This document shows positions 44,160 through 56,514 of a stretch of DNA of 64,000 nucleotides, piece by piece (the stretch's first letter is position 1; every line of letters starts with the position of its first letter). Source of the DNA: Sycon ciliatum. Lineage: Eukaryota > Porifera > Calcarea > Leucosolenida > Sycettidae. Below the pieces are notes generated by a model that saw nothing but the letters and a program-made list of their open reading frames with translations, did not search any database and was not told the DNA's origin. The position numbers were made by a program, and so were the translations under genes. Location of the stretch: contig NC_088645.1 of the NCBI RefSeq assembly GCF_964019385.1, positions 20,139,158 through 20,203,157 of the forward strand, written 5' to 3'.

Positions 44160-45176
44160 ATACTTATCAACAGTTTTATAGCAATACTAAAAATTTTCAA
44201 ACGAAAAAAGGTTCACAAGTATTCACGCAATTTTACACATCGAGTTAAGAACAAGTCGCTTCTATTATGGTATTGAACGTCGTCTTTCCCTTCTCTTCAC
44301 GAATGGTACAAGGAATGCTTCAGGGGCGTAGAAAGACTACAACTTACCAAGAGTACGCTGTAGTTACAACTGGCTATTGTGGATGATTTGTATATTATAC
44401 GTATGTTGGATCGTGGGCTCTGTGTACATGAGGCAAATGTGTTGTCTTTGCAACTGTTTGGTGTTACACATAATGTCAACAATACCACCTACTGCTACAT
44501 AGTGTGCTCACTTCGTTGTTGTCTCTTCTATTTTCTTATTTTCATTTTTTTTGATAAATTGCCGCCTTGTTGTTGTAGTTTTTGTTACACTTTTGCCATT
44601 CCCTGTGCTATCCTTGAAGAAAAGGGAACGAAAGCGATCGTTACCATATTAGAAGTGCTCTGTTGACCGAATGTGTAAAATTGGGCGAAGAATTGTGAAC
44701 CGACATTTGTTTGGAAATTGTTATCAGCCTCCAACCTTCTTTACAATAAAAATAGCAGAAATAATTTGCTAGGTATCAACTTCGTGCTCGCGAGATTCAT
44801 CGGCTATGGCAAGTTGAGACTCCTAATCATTGTTCCTGTTTTACACCAATATTATAGTTTTGTTTCCAGTACAGGCTATCACTAGCGGCATTTACGATGT
44901 CAAAAACACATTAGGATTCACCCGAAACACTATTTTTGGCAACAACAGTACAATGTACCCGTATCGGCAATTGCGAAAGATGAACTGAAATACTGGGAAA
45001 ACTTCAATTACATGCAAAGAAATTTCTTATAATCACAGAGTTACAATAACAAGCAATGTGTAAACGTCACTCGGCACATGAGGAACTATTTTTGGGGAAT
45101 ATGTCCTTTGGATTATTCCGATTGCTCAACCGTCACCATGAATGACACACAGTAAACAGTACAAACATGGACTGAC
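44160..45176. other. Non-coding sequence
   Basis: No gene is recognised. It is AT-rich. The first few hundred bases are the presumed upstream region of the minus-strand repeat protein gene. Confidence 0.4.
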
Positions 45177-45178
45177 TA

Positions 45179-45389
45179 CTGTAAATATACAAATTTTCGG
45201 CAGCTATTTAATTTCGGCTATATTCGGCACCGACCCAAAACGCCTAAATAAAACGCCGATAAAAATTTTCACAGTATCTGTCGCACTATACCATGCCCTC
45301 TACCCCACGCCGAAAATATATCGCTGTCGAAATGTCAAAAATCGTGAAGTGCCTAAATTTTGCAGCGCCGAAATTTTGTATATTTACAG
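45179..45389. mobile_element. MITE with TA duplication (Tc1/mariner-like)
   Basis: The termini CTGTAAATATACAAATTTTCGGC and GCCGAAATTTTGTATATTTACAG are inverted over about 23 bp with one mismatch. The dinucleotide TA flanks each end (45177-45178, 45390-45391). The element is 211 bp and non-coding. Confidence 0.82.
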
Positions 45390-45559
45390 TATGCGCATCA
45401 TTTTTGTCGCCAGGCTGACGCATATGTTGCTAGACATGGGTGCAATATGAGGCTTGTAACGACTGTGTGTTAGCCTCTTTCAAACATGTGTACCCCTCTC
45501 TTCTCCTTGGCTTCCACTTAGCAGCAAGATGCCATGACCATCTGCGAGCTTATTGACCA

Positions 45560-46190
45560 GTGCAGGAAAGAACTTTTCTGGATGTGCATGAACTAGTAAG
45601 GTTCCACATGCGACACAATGATCCCACCGACTTCTTCGCCTCGTGCATGAAGGACCTCCATCATAATGTGGAGGTGGAGCCACCTTTGCAGCCCCTAACT
45701 GGTGAAAACTTTCACCATCGGTCAGCCAACACTGATCCTGATCCCCGTGCCGACCTGCGGGTGAAGGGATTCTGGACCGATAGCCTCAACGCATTCTTTG
45801 ATACAAGAGTGTATTATCCCCAAGCGTCAAGCTATCGGTCCAAGTCTCTACCGAAGGTTCGAAATAGAGGAGAAGCGTGCTTACGGTGAACGTGTCAATG
45901 AAGTCGAGCATGGCTCTTTCACACCGTTAAGCTTCTCCTCCTGTAGTGGGATGGGCTCTAAACCAGCCGTAGTAATCAAGAGGCTGGCGCATGGCTTGGC
46001 CACCAAACGCAACGCTGCGTATAGTCGGGTTGTAGCTTAGCTACGGTGCTGCTTGGCATTTTCTCTGGCCAAATCTGCCATCTTTTGCGTCCGTGGATCA
46101 CGCTCTGTTCGCCGTCGTCGCTTCCACCTCGCGCCTGGCGACCTTGTCCAGGCTGAGGCGCGTCTGGCTCGATATTAGACTGTATTTACA
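45560..46190 (+). pseudogene. REL-type retrotransposon fragment, endonuclease end
   Basis: This is the same family as 4567-8395 but plus strand, more diverged and only the C-terminus: RHNDPTDFFASCMKDLHHN, EPPLQPLTGENF, ADLRVKGFW, FFDTRVYYP. The frame then shifts to RFEIEEKRAYGERVNEVEH and GMGSKPAVVIKRLAHGLATK, ending with scattered homology to about 46190. The aligned DxxV...DxR positions of the putative nuclease are still readable. Confidence 0.8.
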
Positions 46191-46199
46191 GCCATTTAT

Positions 46200-47251
46200 G
46201 ACATTAGACTGTATTGACAGCCATTTATCTCTTTTCTTCCTGTTGTTTAATTAATGTCCGGCGTATATTTACCGCCATATTGCCAGGTGCGTGTTTACAA
46301 CCATAATTATGAAGAAAGTTTCAGGGGGTATACCCATACCAAGGTGTCCATGCATGCTAGAGATCAACAAAGAAAAGGGAAAACAATTCATATTCTACAC
46401 ACTAGTTTACTTCTTTTGTAAAAAGATTTTTCATTGCTAAATTTTGTTTAAGTTACCTTTCAAAATTATCATGTTCAACTAGTAAAGTTCTTGAATATTG
46501 TGAAGGCGCTGATGCCTGTCATATCTTTTTACAATTTAACAGGCTTGCAGAGGACATCTTCGGAATAGTCTTTGTTGAGTAGGTAAACTACATTCGATCG
46601 ACATGGTCAAGGACATATCTCGTCTTTTGCTAGAAGTGGATGATGTGCGACTTCCTACTCTCACCATATAAAATATTATGGCTCCAAGTGGTCTACACTA
46701 GGAGGACCATTGATTCTTCTTGCTACGTTCTACGTTCTACGTCTACCGTCTTCGCATCCGCTACAATGACTGTAGTCTAGAAAACAAAATCCAATCCACG
46801 ATTATTGGCTATGAAGTTAGGTGGTAGCTCACATCAATTTTCCAGAGTGGTTCCTACTGCAAATCTTTCTTCTCCAACGGTTTCTTGACCAGTAATGCAC
46901 TTATGATCAAGTAATCAGTTATTACTTATTGACCACCTTCTGCAGCATCCGGGGCCAACAAAGAGGGAGAAGGCATCCCATCCGCTGCCTGCAAATTCAG
47001 CCTGAAATGGGAGACGAAGAGGTTTGGTTCAAGAGCTTTATCAGCGCGTCGAGTAGTTAGAAAAGATTATCTACACGATACCATCCTCCCCATAATGCGG
47101 TGTACCATCCCTAGGCTGCAGATTTGCGATTCCTTTTCCTCAACACTGTCGATTTCGCGCTCTCCACACCAACAACCGTTTCTGACAATTCCTTGTCTGA
47201 ATTGTCCCGCAATCCTTGACCGTTCTCTGGGATTTCGTAAACTTCAATACA
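46200..47251. other. Non-coding sequence
   Basis: Two direct copies of TTAGACTGTATT(T/G)ACAGCCATTTAT lie at about 46175 and 46205. Nothing else is recognised. Confidence 0.4.
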
Positions 47252-47259
47252 TTATGAAT

Positions 47260-47647
47260 TAGGGGTGAAACAATTATACCGAATACTCGAGTACTCGCTC
47301 GGTTTTTTCAAAAATAATTGTACTCGGAATAAATCAGAGTACTCGTTCATACATGGTACATGCATTTACCACAGAAATCTGCAGTTTCAGAGCAGCAGTC
47401 GGCAGATATTGATGTGCAGACTATGTGGCGAACATTTGTTCCCGAGTAGAGAGAGCCCAAATGACCCACCAACCAACATACCCGAGAAAATGACTGCCAC
47501 TCGGTTCAAGCAGGGTTGTCATCATGTGATTTTAAGGCCCTTGGTGTGCAATTTTTAGGAGATGAAGAATACTCGAATACTCGAATATTCGATCGGAGAA
47601 AATCAGAGTACTCGAACTCGGGATCTCAGAGCCAATTTTCACCCCTA
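47260..47647. mobile_element. hAT-type MITE
   Basis: It starts TAGGGGTGAAA and ends TTTCACCCCTA, flanked by a perfect 8-bp duplication TTATGAAT (47252-47259 and 47648-47655). The 8-bp duplication and the T/CAGGGGTG tip are diagnostic of hAT elements. The 388-bp interior is rich in ATACTCGAGTACTCG-type palindromes and has no transposase. Confidence 0.92.
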
Positions 47648-47998
47648 TTATGAATCCACAGGTACTCAGTTGTTGTGACCCTAAGATTCTCCCTCATATG
47701 AGAGTACTGATCCACCGCTGCCAGTGCTCACTTCACTTGAAGACCCATCAGATGAAGCTGAAGTGGTCAATTTCGCTTTCATGGTCATCAGATTCATGCA
47801 TGGTAGTAGGCGGCATCCATTCTAGTATTTCCTTGGCCGTCAGACCCTGATGGCTAATCTGGGACAATTTGCAGGAAAATGAAAGGGAATGAGCAGTATT
47901 TATAAAGAGGAAAAAGGACCAAGGAAGTGCAAGTTACTAAGTTATAGAAATAAAGAGTCGGCGTGGAAATAACATAAGAATTAACCTAAGAAGTAACG

Positions 47999-48600
47999 TA
48001 TAGTGCTCTCCAGGCAAAAACATCACCAGGGATACAAGCTTAAAGAGACGCTCCGTTTCCAGCGTGACAAACTACTCGTGAACACCAGATGGCAGCGTGA
48101 GTCAGTGTCGCTCATGGAGGTGCTGAACAAGCGTCACAGTGTTGTCCCCCGGCGCGGGCTTAAGAATAAGTTGGTTTGGAGGCAACAACGTTGCGAATGG
48201 TCAACGGTCCTCAGCGCTTGTTCATCACCTCCATGAACCTCCATGAACGACAGTGACTCACGCTTCTATCTGGTGTTCACGAGGTATTTGTCACGCTGGA
48301 AAAGGAGCGTCTCTGTAAGTTTGCATCCCTGGTGATGTTTATGCCTGGAGAGCACTATAATAATTATAAGTGGTGCTCTTCAGGCACAATTTTCCTCAGC
48401 CTACTCAAGCTCAACTGATGAGGGGTGAATTCCACGAAACACTATGTATTGCGCAGGGAGTGGTGCTTTCTTGCAGACTTGCCGAGTAGACGATTCGATG
48501 GACTTCTCGTGTGTTCTGGATGGCGAGTCACTCAAGTGAGAATTCAAGGTGGCAGGAAAACCTCGAACTCCCATGTAGGCAGAACGCACTCTTCCCCTTT
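47999..48600 (+). mobile_element. Second hammerhead-repeat locus, diverged
   Basis: This has the same architecture as 30613-32432: an inverted partial copy (about 48001-48135), a loop, then one direct copy to about 48600. The AGAGCAC...GTGCTCTT hairpin and ribozyme region are conserved, but the body is clearly diverged and the inverted arm is too short to include a ribozyme. This is an older insertion of the same or a sister family. Confidence 0.82.
48409..48454 (+). ncRNA. Degenerate hammerhead ribozyme
   Basis: The core CTGATGA and GAAA are intact. Stem II has one mismatch (GGGG against CCAC) and stem I one mismatch (GCTCAA against TTGCGC). The loop of stem III differs from the 31-kb copies. 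Cleavage, if any, would fall at 48448/48449; activity is probably reduced. Confidence 0.72.
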
Positions 48601-48830
48601 TTTGATCTATAAATTAATCATCGGCTCTCCATCCCATTCCATAAAATATAAAAAATAAATTTTAAAATTTACCAACACTACGCTGCAGTAGTGACTCCTT
48701 CTCACTTATACTATCCACTGCAGCATGATATCGCGTTGTATGCATTTTACAATATGCTATTTTACCGTCGAATACACATAGACGCTACCCAATGCGTACA
48801 CCACAGTAGGGAATAGCGATCACCTGCATG

Positions 48831-48838
48831 TATAAATA
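48831..48838 (+). promoter_or_regulatory. TATA box of the USP10-like gene
   Basis: TATAAATA lies 139 bp upstream of the ATG at 48970, leaving room for a short leader of about 110 nt. No transcript start can be read from sequence. Confidence 0.5.
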
Positions 48839-48969
48839 GTCGGGTTGTGGAGACGCTGGTTGCCGGTGTCATTAGTTCTTCGTTTGTTTACAGGAAACGA
48901 CAAGCATTCAGCCCACTCTCTGTAAACGTTCGACAGTCTTTTGAGTTTCGTTTCGTATAATATTTCGGA

Positions 48970-51283
48970 ATGGCGACCTGCAGCAACAACGACGTAAGCC
49001 CTCAGGAACCGAAGATCCAGTTCCGAGGGCTCAAGAACAGGGGCCAGATGTGCTACATCCATGTGGTAAGCAAAGAAGCCAACCATTTGCCATCTATATC
49101 CCATTTGTTGGCGGCTGCATCCCTATCCATCATTTTAACGGGTAATTGTGCCATGCTCTATGATGGATTCACACTTGCAAGAGGGCTACTGAGAATTTTA
49201 CCTAGCACGAAATATTTGCTCGCTAAGTCTTTGAATATTCTTCACCAATAATGTACATGTACTCGTATTGCTTCTCTTCTGGTGATTTTGTAGATCTTGC
49301 AGTCTCTGAATGTGTGCCTTATCCGCGGCATTGTCATGCTTCAGTCAACAGAGAACAGCCCGGATAAACCAGTCATCAACGCACTGTAAGGCAATTAGTT
49401 TTTAATCACTTTATGAACAAGGGAGAATGAAGTTGCCAACGAGAGCGCCTCCCTGTAGGTCTTCCTACAGCTTACTTAATGCTGTTCACCTAACCGTTCG
49501 ATCATTGTAGTGTTGATTCTAGACTATGTGTATTGACATTGTAGCTATAAAAGCGCTAATTGTTTGCGGTTCATTCCTCGACATATCTCCAGCAGGAGAA
49601 ATAAGAAGTGCATTGTGGACGTTTGGCAGAAAGGGTATTTTGTATGATTGCTCGATTCATTATCATGCAATTTCTGTCCTCCTTTCTACAGGGCGGAGTT
49701 TTTCACATGGTCGAGTGGAGAACCAACAGTAGCCAAAAAGGAGGATCTTGGCACTTGGGAGGGCGTGAGAGTTAAACGAGCAAAGCCCAAGAAGGTCAAA
49801 GGCCCTCAAGTGCCGATTGGTACTCCGTTCGAACCATGCCAGTTCTACGAGATCTTGCCAATCGTGAACCCATATTTTTCAGTACACGTAAGTTAAGGTG
49901 CTCTTTCATCTTTATCCGGATTGATTCACAGTCTCTATGACGAACTCATATGAATGCTTTCTGTCTGTTCGGCATAAAAACATTTTACTTAGGTCTTCAT
50001 TCAAAATGTCAATTACATTGATAGGCAATAAAAAGACAGAAGGTGTCCCGTTTGGTTAAAACCTAATAGTAATACTTGCATTTAACGGAATTCACGGGGA
50101 TGATATCACACAATATTAATGACATTTCCGACACCGCCGATGTCTTTCTGTTCTGTAGGGGGAGCAGGAAGATGCCGAGGAATTCCTCTCTTCCTTGCTC
50201 AATAAAATACACGATGAGGCAAAATGGGGTGAATTTGTAGCAACGGCACCATCGCCGATTCAACACCTGGTTTTCGGCGAGCTCAAGAACACTATCACCG
50301 ACAGGAAGGGCGTCGTGGTCTCCGTCACCGAAGAAAGATTTGTCACGCTTCCGCTAGGTGTCGACGACATCCGCATCCAGACTATTCAGGATGCATTCGA
50401 CGTCTTAGCAAGTGCCGTGGAACTGGAAGAATATGCTGAAGGAGCGGTTAGGAAGACCACAGTCACGCGGCTTCCCACCCTCCTCATGGTTCACTTGAAA
50501 CGATTCACGTTCGATTCAACACGCGGTTTAGAAAAAATACACAAGCGCGTGAAGTTCGGATTCAAGTTGACCCTGCAACGATGTGAGTATCATAATTTTA
50601 TTATTATAAGTCTCGTTTTCGTTTTATCAGTAGACTGAAATTGTACCAGGATCACCAAAAGTAACGAGATGTTTAAGTTTAAGTTAGGACTGTGCTCATA
50701 ACTATAAACGTTTGTTTTCTTGAATTCCAGTTTTACATTTCGGAAGTTTATAATCTTGTCTCCTAATTTTGTGTTATTCAGCCATGATTGAGCCATCTCC
50801 ACTTGTGTCGCCGGAGTACGAGCTTATTTCGGGTAAGTGCATTTCCTTTGACATCCGTAGTATGAGCGGTGAAAACAATAATAAGAAAGTGCACAACTGT
50901 GGTAAAAATCAAGTAAAAATCAATATATCCTTTGGCATGCATAATGTGAGGGATGAAAACCATTATTCAGAAAGTGGTGGCCATCACACAACTGCATTGT
51001 AAATGCAACAATTATGTCAGTCCATTAAACACGGTATCACAATAATTTCATGTATTCTCCACATTAAAGGGTAGAATGTATATTTGAATATTTCTCTTCT
51101 GCAGTCATCTATCACCACGGCGCCACAGGAGACAGTGGTCATTACTCCAACGACTCCAAAGATCCCACCACTGGAAAATGGATTCGCTTCGACGACGCAG
51201 TGGTGAAGGCCCTAGACGCCACTCAGGTCACCAATTATCCGGCGGGGAAGACCCCCTACGTCTTGTTCTATAGTCGAGTCTAG
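48970..51283 (+). CDS. USP10: USP10-like ubiquitin-specific protease
   Basis: I read six exons: 48970-49065, 49303-49385, 49692-49887, 50159-50582, 50782-50832 and 51105-51283. All introns are GT-AG and phases agree, giving 1,029 nt and 342 residues. It is a C19 deubiquitinase that hydrolyses ubiquitin from proteins. Motifs: Cys box RGLKNRGQMCYIHV (nucleophile C28), QEDAEEFL (residues 128-135), LPTLLMVHLKRF, and His box VIYHHG...SGHYSND (H296) with D313/D314 in WIRFDD. The His box matches USP10 (VVYHHG). Vertebrate USP10 is about 800 residues; this lacks the long N-terminal region. The Asn two residues before the catalytic Cys, part of the oxyanion hole, is Gln here, and the following helix is unusual (SLNVC instead of TLQAL). 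Activity is therefore uncertain. Confidence 0.8.
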
Positions 51284-51289
51284 GAGTAA

Positions 51290-53870
51290 TGTGTAAACTC
51301 CCTTGAATATTGTTTAGACTCTATATATCTAGTTTTAGGACGGTTTAGACCCAATATTTTAGGACAAATATGCAATGACGTCTTGTTTTACCACCCCATG
51401 TAGGAGTAATGTGAAGACTCCTTCCGTTTCGTTCTAATAATTATGTGACTCACTATCTCGTTTATTCCACCAGTGATGTCTCATCTATAATAAAATCATT
51501 TTTGTCTTAATCCGCTACTCTGAACAATCCTGTGACGATTGCGCTGGGTGTCAAAGTATCGTTGTACACAGTTATGGCTCTTACGGTACAAGTCAGGTGT
51601 AATAATCCGTCTTTGTGCAGTTGCACTGTATGGAGTAGGCTGCGTTGCCCGCCAACTGTCTTTGTGTATTTTACGCATTGACGTGTATTGTTAGATTGTC
51701 TGCCGACAAAGCACACAGGCACTGAACCATGGATATGCAGCAAGCCTAATATTAATAGTTTTAAAAAAAGTGGCCATGCCGGTAGATGATCAGCCAGTGA
51801 TTTGGAAGGTGGCGTTAACCACTGAAATAGATCATCGAAAGGTCGACGAAGAGACACTAGTGAAAACAACATGATGTGAGTGGTCGTGACTCTCTATGTT
51901 CATGAATATACGCAAACAGTGATCGAAACAGTGTGATTACTTTGTTCGTGGTGGCCCTCGGTTCGAAACCACAACCGAGTGCTAAACAAAGATCAACACT
52001 GAGAAACAGTTGGATGAACATGCGACTACTTCAATCAATGGCATGAATCGATGCCTGAAATGGGCAGTAACAAAAATGGAAAATAGTGAACATTACAATA
52101 GGGAAAGAACGTTTTGTTCAACAATCATCAGGAAGCATCGTTGAACTAATGAACAATGTATCAAAAATGTACCTTTATAAACACCCAAATATAAGTAACA
52201 CCTGGTGACACCTAGATACAGTGTTGAAGGGTACAAGTGTGATATGTGAGAGTGAAAGTGAGAAAAGCACAACACGGGCTAATAACAAAGTGCTAATCCA
52301 CTACGATGTGATAATGATAACTGCAATAATAATAATAACTTTATTATAATGACCCAAAGGCTGACTGCCTATCGTGGGGTCCGTCGCATTGAAGGATGGT
52401 ACAACAGAGTACAGATTACTACAGTACTCAGGGGATAGTAACGACCAAGCTTGGCCACAAGGAAACGTATAAATACTTCTTTAAGAACTTTAACATGGGT
52501 AAGACGTGACTTAAAAATTAATTCAAAAACTCAAAAACAGAAGCTGCAACATCTGGAAGAACTGTTCACACGTTCACGAGGTGTGTCACTAAACAGCAGT
52601 GCTAGTTTTCGTAAGTTGTTTAGTGATAATATCTTTTCGACTCTAACTCGGGGAAGGTCTAAGTCTTGCTGCGTTAAATGAGCTGTATATTCATACATCA
52701 GATCCAGAACTAGAACCACCAGAACCAGAAGCAAAACTATGTTTACAGAATACGGATGATGAAATCACTCGAAGACGTACGAACAAGTGGATGAAGGGCA
52801 AATATAGAAATCTGGGTAGGTTAAGTTAAGAAAATTCGAAAACCAAGAAAATGAGCTATCTACGGTGAGAATGGGCCAGGCGGAACCGCGATTCTACCTT
52901 TTTGAAGACATCAAGGTCTGCCGTGCGTTCCCGCGCGGACCAACAAAACCTGGCAGCCGTGCGCATATCTGCTAGTGCAGCAAGAAAGGACTGAGGAGAC
53001 AGCAAGCGTTCCAAGTGTAGAATTTACCCTCATGTTGACTCAAGCTGAGGACTGCGGCAAGTCAGGGATCATACCAGTCACTTGTCATCATGGTCATGAC
53101 TAATAAGGAATTCATTTATGGCAGGAAAACTCACACATCAATTAGGATGAACTCGTGTGCGTAGTCGTTAGGAGTAGAAGGTAACAGGAGGGTTTGAGAA
53201 CAAAGTTGACCCGGAAGTGACCTTGTCATGTTTTGACAGGCTGTGGTTTGACCCTGTCAATTTGTGGTTTGACCTTGATTACTTTACCGTGACATCCGTC
53301 AAATAGTGTTACCAGATCACGTGTAACACCCGTGTACTGCGATGTACCTGTGTTACCATAACTTTTGAAGAAAGTGTGACGATAACTTTGAAAAGTGTGA
53401 CGGTAACTTTGAAAAGTGTTTGTTATGCTGTTACAATAATTTTTTTTTTTTTGAAACCGTATCAATGAAATGTCTGTTATTTTTATTACAAACTCTGTTT
53501 TTATCTATATTTGTTAAACTGTGTGCGTGCAACAAACTCTGTTTTCCCTCTGGAGTACCACGGTGAGCACCACCACCACCACCACCGTCACCAAACCTGA
53601 TACTCCACGAGCAAAGCAATGCATCACCGTTGTAAGCCTGCTCGACTCTGCATGAAGCAACAGGTTAGCCGGCAATGACAAAATGAAGAGAGGTACCACT
53701 GCGAAGAAGACGATCACTTGCGCGCTACTCGAAGAGAGGTACATATGTAGTCAGGATGTAGCCCTGTGAAGAAGATGATCACCTGCGATACATCTGAAAT
53801 GAATGAATGATGCGATGCATTAGGTAGCCGTCTAGCGTCGTGTTTGAGTAAAGGTGAAGTGATTTGCGCT
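51290..53870. other. Intergenic, mostly unrecognised
   Basis: Past the USP10-like stop there is a TATAATAAAATC signal at about 51487. At 53340-53420 three units of roughly 24 bp (AAGTGTGACGGTAACTTTGAA) repeat in tandem. A 121-codon minus-strand frame at 51507-51872 has no motif. Confidence 0.45.
52322..52440 (-). mobile_element. LINE 3' end, minus strand
   Basis: Read on the minus strand: CACGATAGGCAGTCAGCC, TTTGGGTCATTATAATAAAGT, then (TTA)n. An AATAAA followed directly by a trinucleotide tail is the usual end of a CR1-like LINE. No coding remnant is assigned. Confidence 0.5.
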
Positions 53871-54079
53871 CAAGTGCATGGATCTACGCTAACTATTCAC
53901 GGTCTGCGAGTACTTGTCATGCACGAACTTGTCGGACAGGTAGAACAATGCCGAAGACAAGGTGTCAAGTCTGTCCGTGTAGTTACTTTAAGTGCTTGAC
54001 TGTGTTGTGCATGTACATGTAAGTGCTTAGAGGTTTTCGGTGGAAGCATACAGAATTGAAAGAGCGTTGGCACTAGTTT

Positions 54080-54660
54080 GAGAACAAATGTGCCCGGCAG
54101 TATTGTCTCAAGCTGTTTGTGGACAATTGCCTCACCTCGTGATGGAGAAAATGCAAGCGCATGCATACCGAGACGATGCCGACGAGGAGTGCTCACCTCG
54201 GAGTTTGCACCGTTATGAACAAACACGCACGGCGGCATCGTCTCAAGCGGCTTGTGGGACCATTATTTGCCCACCTCGTGATGGAGAAAATGCAAACGCA
54301 TGCATACCGAGACCACGAGCGCTCACCTCGTGACGAAGAAAATGCAGACGCATGCATACCGAGATTATGAGCGAATCGTCTTTTGCCATAGAGTAGGGTG
54401 GGAACGAACGTGCACGACGGTGTTGTCTCAAGCCGTTAAGCAGCTGTTGCATGTAGCGCATGCATACCGAGATGATGGGCGGACCGTCGTTTGCAATTGA
54501 GTAGGCTATGAACGAACATGCACGGCGGCATTGTCTCAAGCGGTTTGTGGGTAATGCGTCCACCTCGTGACGATGAAAATGCAGACGCATGCATACCGAG
54601 ATGATGAGCGAATCGTATTTTGCCATAGAGTAGGGTGCGAACGAACGTGCACGAAAGCAC
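54080..54660. repeat. Degenerate tandem repeat
   Basis: Two blocks alternate. GCATGCATACCGAGA recurs near 54161, 54298, 54350, 54457 and 54587. GTGCACGGCGGCATTGTCTCAAGC-type sequence recurs near 54090, 54227, 54410 and 54519. The spacing is irregular (about 50-135 bp). The open frames are repeat by-products. Confidence 0.75.
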
Positions 54661-54966
54661 AAATTGCCACGGCGCCCGCAGCACCTACTCAGCAAGACAG
54701 GCAATGCAGACATCTCACTGAATCTACACCCTTAATCCAGAGATCTCGGAGGGCAACAGCAAACTACTCCACAGAGATTTATGCCGGAAACGGCCAAGGA
54801 CCGCGCGTTGCGGACCGTGAGTACCAACAGGAGGAGGGTCGAGCAGTATCATGAGTCAGTCAGTGAAGTGGATCTGGGGGAACAGCTCCGGTCACGGGAC
54901 GAGCAGCTAGCAAATGGGAGAAGAGGGGGCTGTACATAAACGGAGGATGAGACGGATGATGAGAAG

Positions 54967-55338
54967 ATGGAAGAGGAATTGGATGAAGAAACGGTCGCTG
55001 AAGAGACAGAGGACGAGGCAGATGAGGGTGGTGATGATGATCGTGTGGATGACGAGCGGAACGAGAAAGAGGACGATGGGATGGACGAGGAGGAGTCGGA
55101 TTGGAAAGAGCGAGATGAGGCGGATGAATGTGTTGATCGTAAGAAGTCGGCGGTGTATCTACACTTGTTATCTCGTCCTGACTGTCTTGGTGTGTATGAT
55201 GACTCTCGTTTTTCTGTACTGTGTCGTGCTCGTTATGTTCAGCAGTTGACAGTCCTTGAGGCAGTTTGTATACGTATTCATAAGCCTGTTTTGTGTGAGC
55301 AGAAAGGGCACGTTGTTGCACTGAGGTTGTATTCGTAG
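54967..55338 (+). CDS. Acidic low-complexity open frame, doubtful
   Basis: A 123-codon frame starts with about 60 residues dominated by Glu and Asp (MEEELDEETVAEE...), then has a mixed, more ordered-looking C-terminus (LLSRPDCLGVYDDSRFSVLC). The DNA is a GA-rich tract, which by itself gives acidic frames, so this may not be a gene. No family is recognised. Confidence 0.25.
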   Translation: MEEELDEETVAEETEDEADEGGDDDRVDDERNEKEDDGMDEEESDWKERDEADECVDRKKSAVYLHLLSRPDCLGVYDDSRFSVLCRARYVQQLTVLEAVCIRIHKPVLCEQKGHVVALRLYS

Positions 55339-55827
55339 GTTGGCACGTCGTTCAGTGCCTTCTTACCTTTGGTTACGCAATCTTGTTACCTTTTCGCGTT
55401 TCCTCTAGTGGTTTTATTGCACTTATATCATGATGTTCTTTCTAACACCCTTCTATTTAACACAGTACTTAACTTCAGTTTCTTTGGTTGTATCCTTTAG
55501 TTCCGTTTTTTCCACTGATGGTAGGAACGAGAAAATCGATTCTGGGTTTCAATAATAATTTTTTTTATTATTGTTATGAAATACACATACATCTCGAACA
55601 AGTAGCGTATTGGCGTGATGTCTGCACCCTTCATCCTATTCATACGAAGTAGCTATCTTATAATACAATCTCCAGTCCAATTTCCACTTCTACCCAAATC
55701 GGAATACTTGATCACGTATTCAGTACTACACGGAAATAAAAGAAAACGCTAGGGAATATGGTGCGACTCGCCAGTCAAGTAGAATTTTTCACAATACGGA
55801 GTCTTCCTACCATAGTACAGCCCGTTA

Positions 55828-56350
55828 GGCTGTGTTTACACGAGGCGTTTCAGCCCGGGCCAGATTTCAACCCACCATGTACACAAAATGAATGGCGCGT
55901 TTACGCGCTTGACCCGGGTCAGGGAGATTGTACGAACGTACTTCTGTGCGTATCCCGCGCCAGGTTTTTGAACATGACTGCATATGCAAATTTCGCGCGA
56001 ACGGATTCACGTGATCACACATGACTCTAGAAGTGGACTTTTGGCGGCATATCAGTATTTGACCCGGGTCAACTGTCTTCATGTAAACGCTCACCTATTT
56101 TGTCTATCGTACAGACTTTCAACCCGGGCTGAACTCAACCAGGTTTGAAATTTCTCATGTAAACAGAGTGCAGTTCGCCAGGAGAGTATGCTGTATATGA
56201 CAGACCCACTTGCGCTATGGCCACGGACTTGTAAATTTGGGATATTTTTCTTAATTGCATCACTTCACATATAAGCCCATGTTGTAATTGGTGGAAATAA
56301 ATAAGCCTGAGGTGAATACGCCCAGGCTTATTTTTCTCATGTAAACAGCC
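55828..56350. mobile_element. MITE with GGCTGTGTTTACA termini, copy 2
   Basis: It starts GGCTGTGTTTACACGAGG after a TTA (55825-55827). The interior matches 28376-28789. A first right terminus (TTCTCATGTAAACAGAG) lies at about 56150-56168. A second (TTCTCATGTAAACAGCC) ends at 56350, with a hairpin AATAAGCCTG...CAGGCTTATT between them. The structure is nested or extended, so the exact right edge is uncertain. The great inverted repeat begins at the very next base. Confidence 0.7.
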
Positions 56351-56514
56351 TCTGAGAAGGGAGGTCCATGCAAGTCATGCAAAAAAGGACACTAACAAGT
56401 TTCAAAATGTCATACCCCAATCTGCACTGTGGTTACAGGACATCACACGACTCTCACTAAACAACAGCCATCATTATTAGCTTTCAGTCTTTCGAATGTT
56501 ATGCTAAAGGCAAT

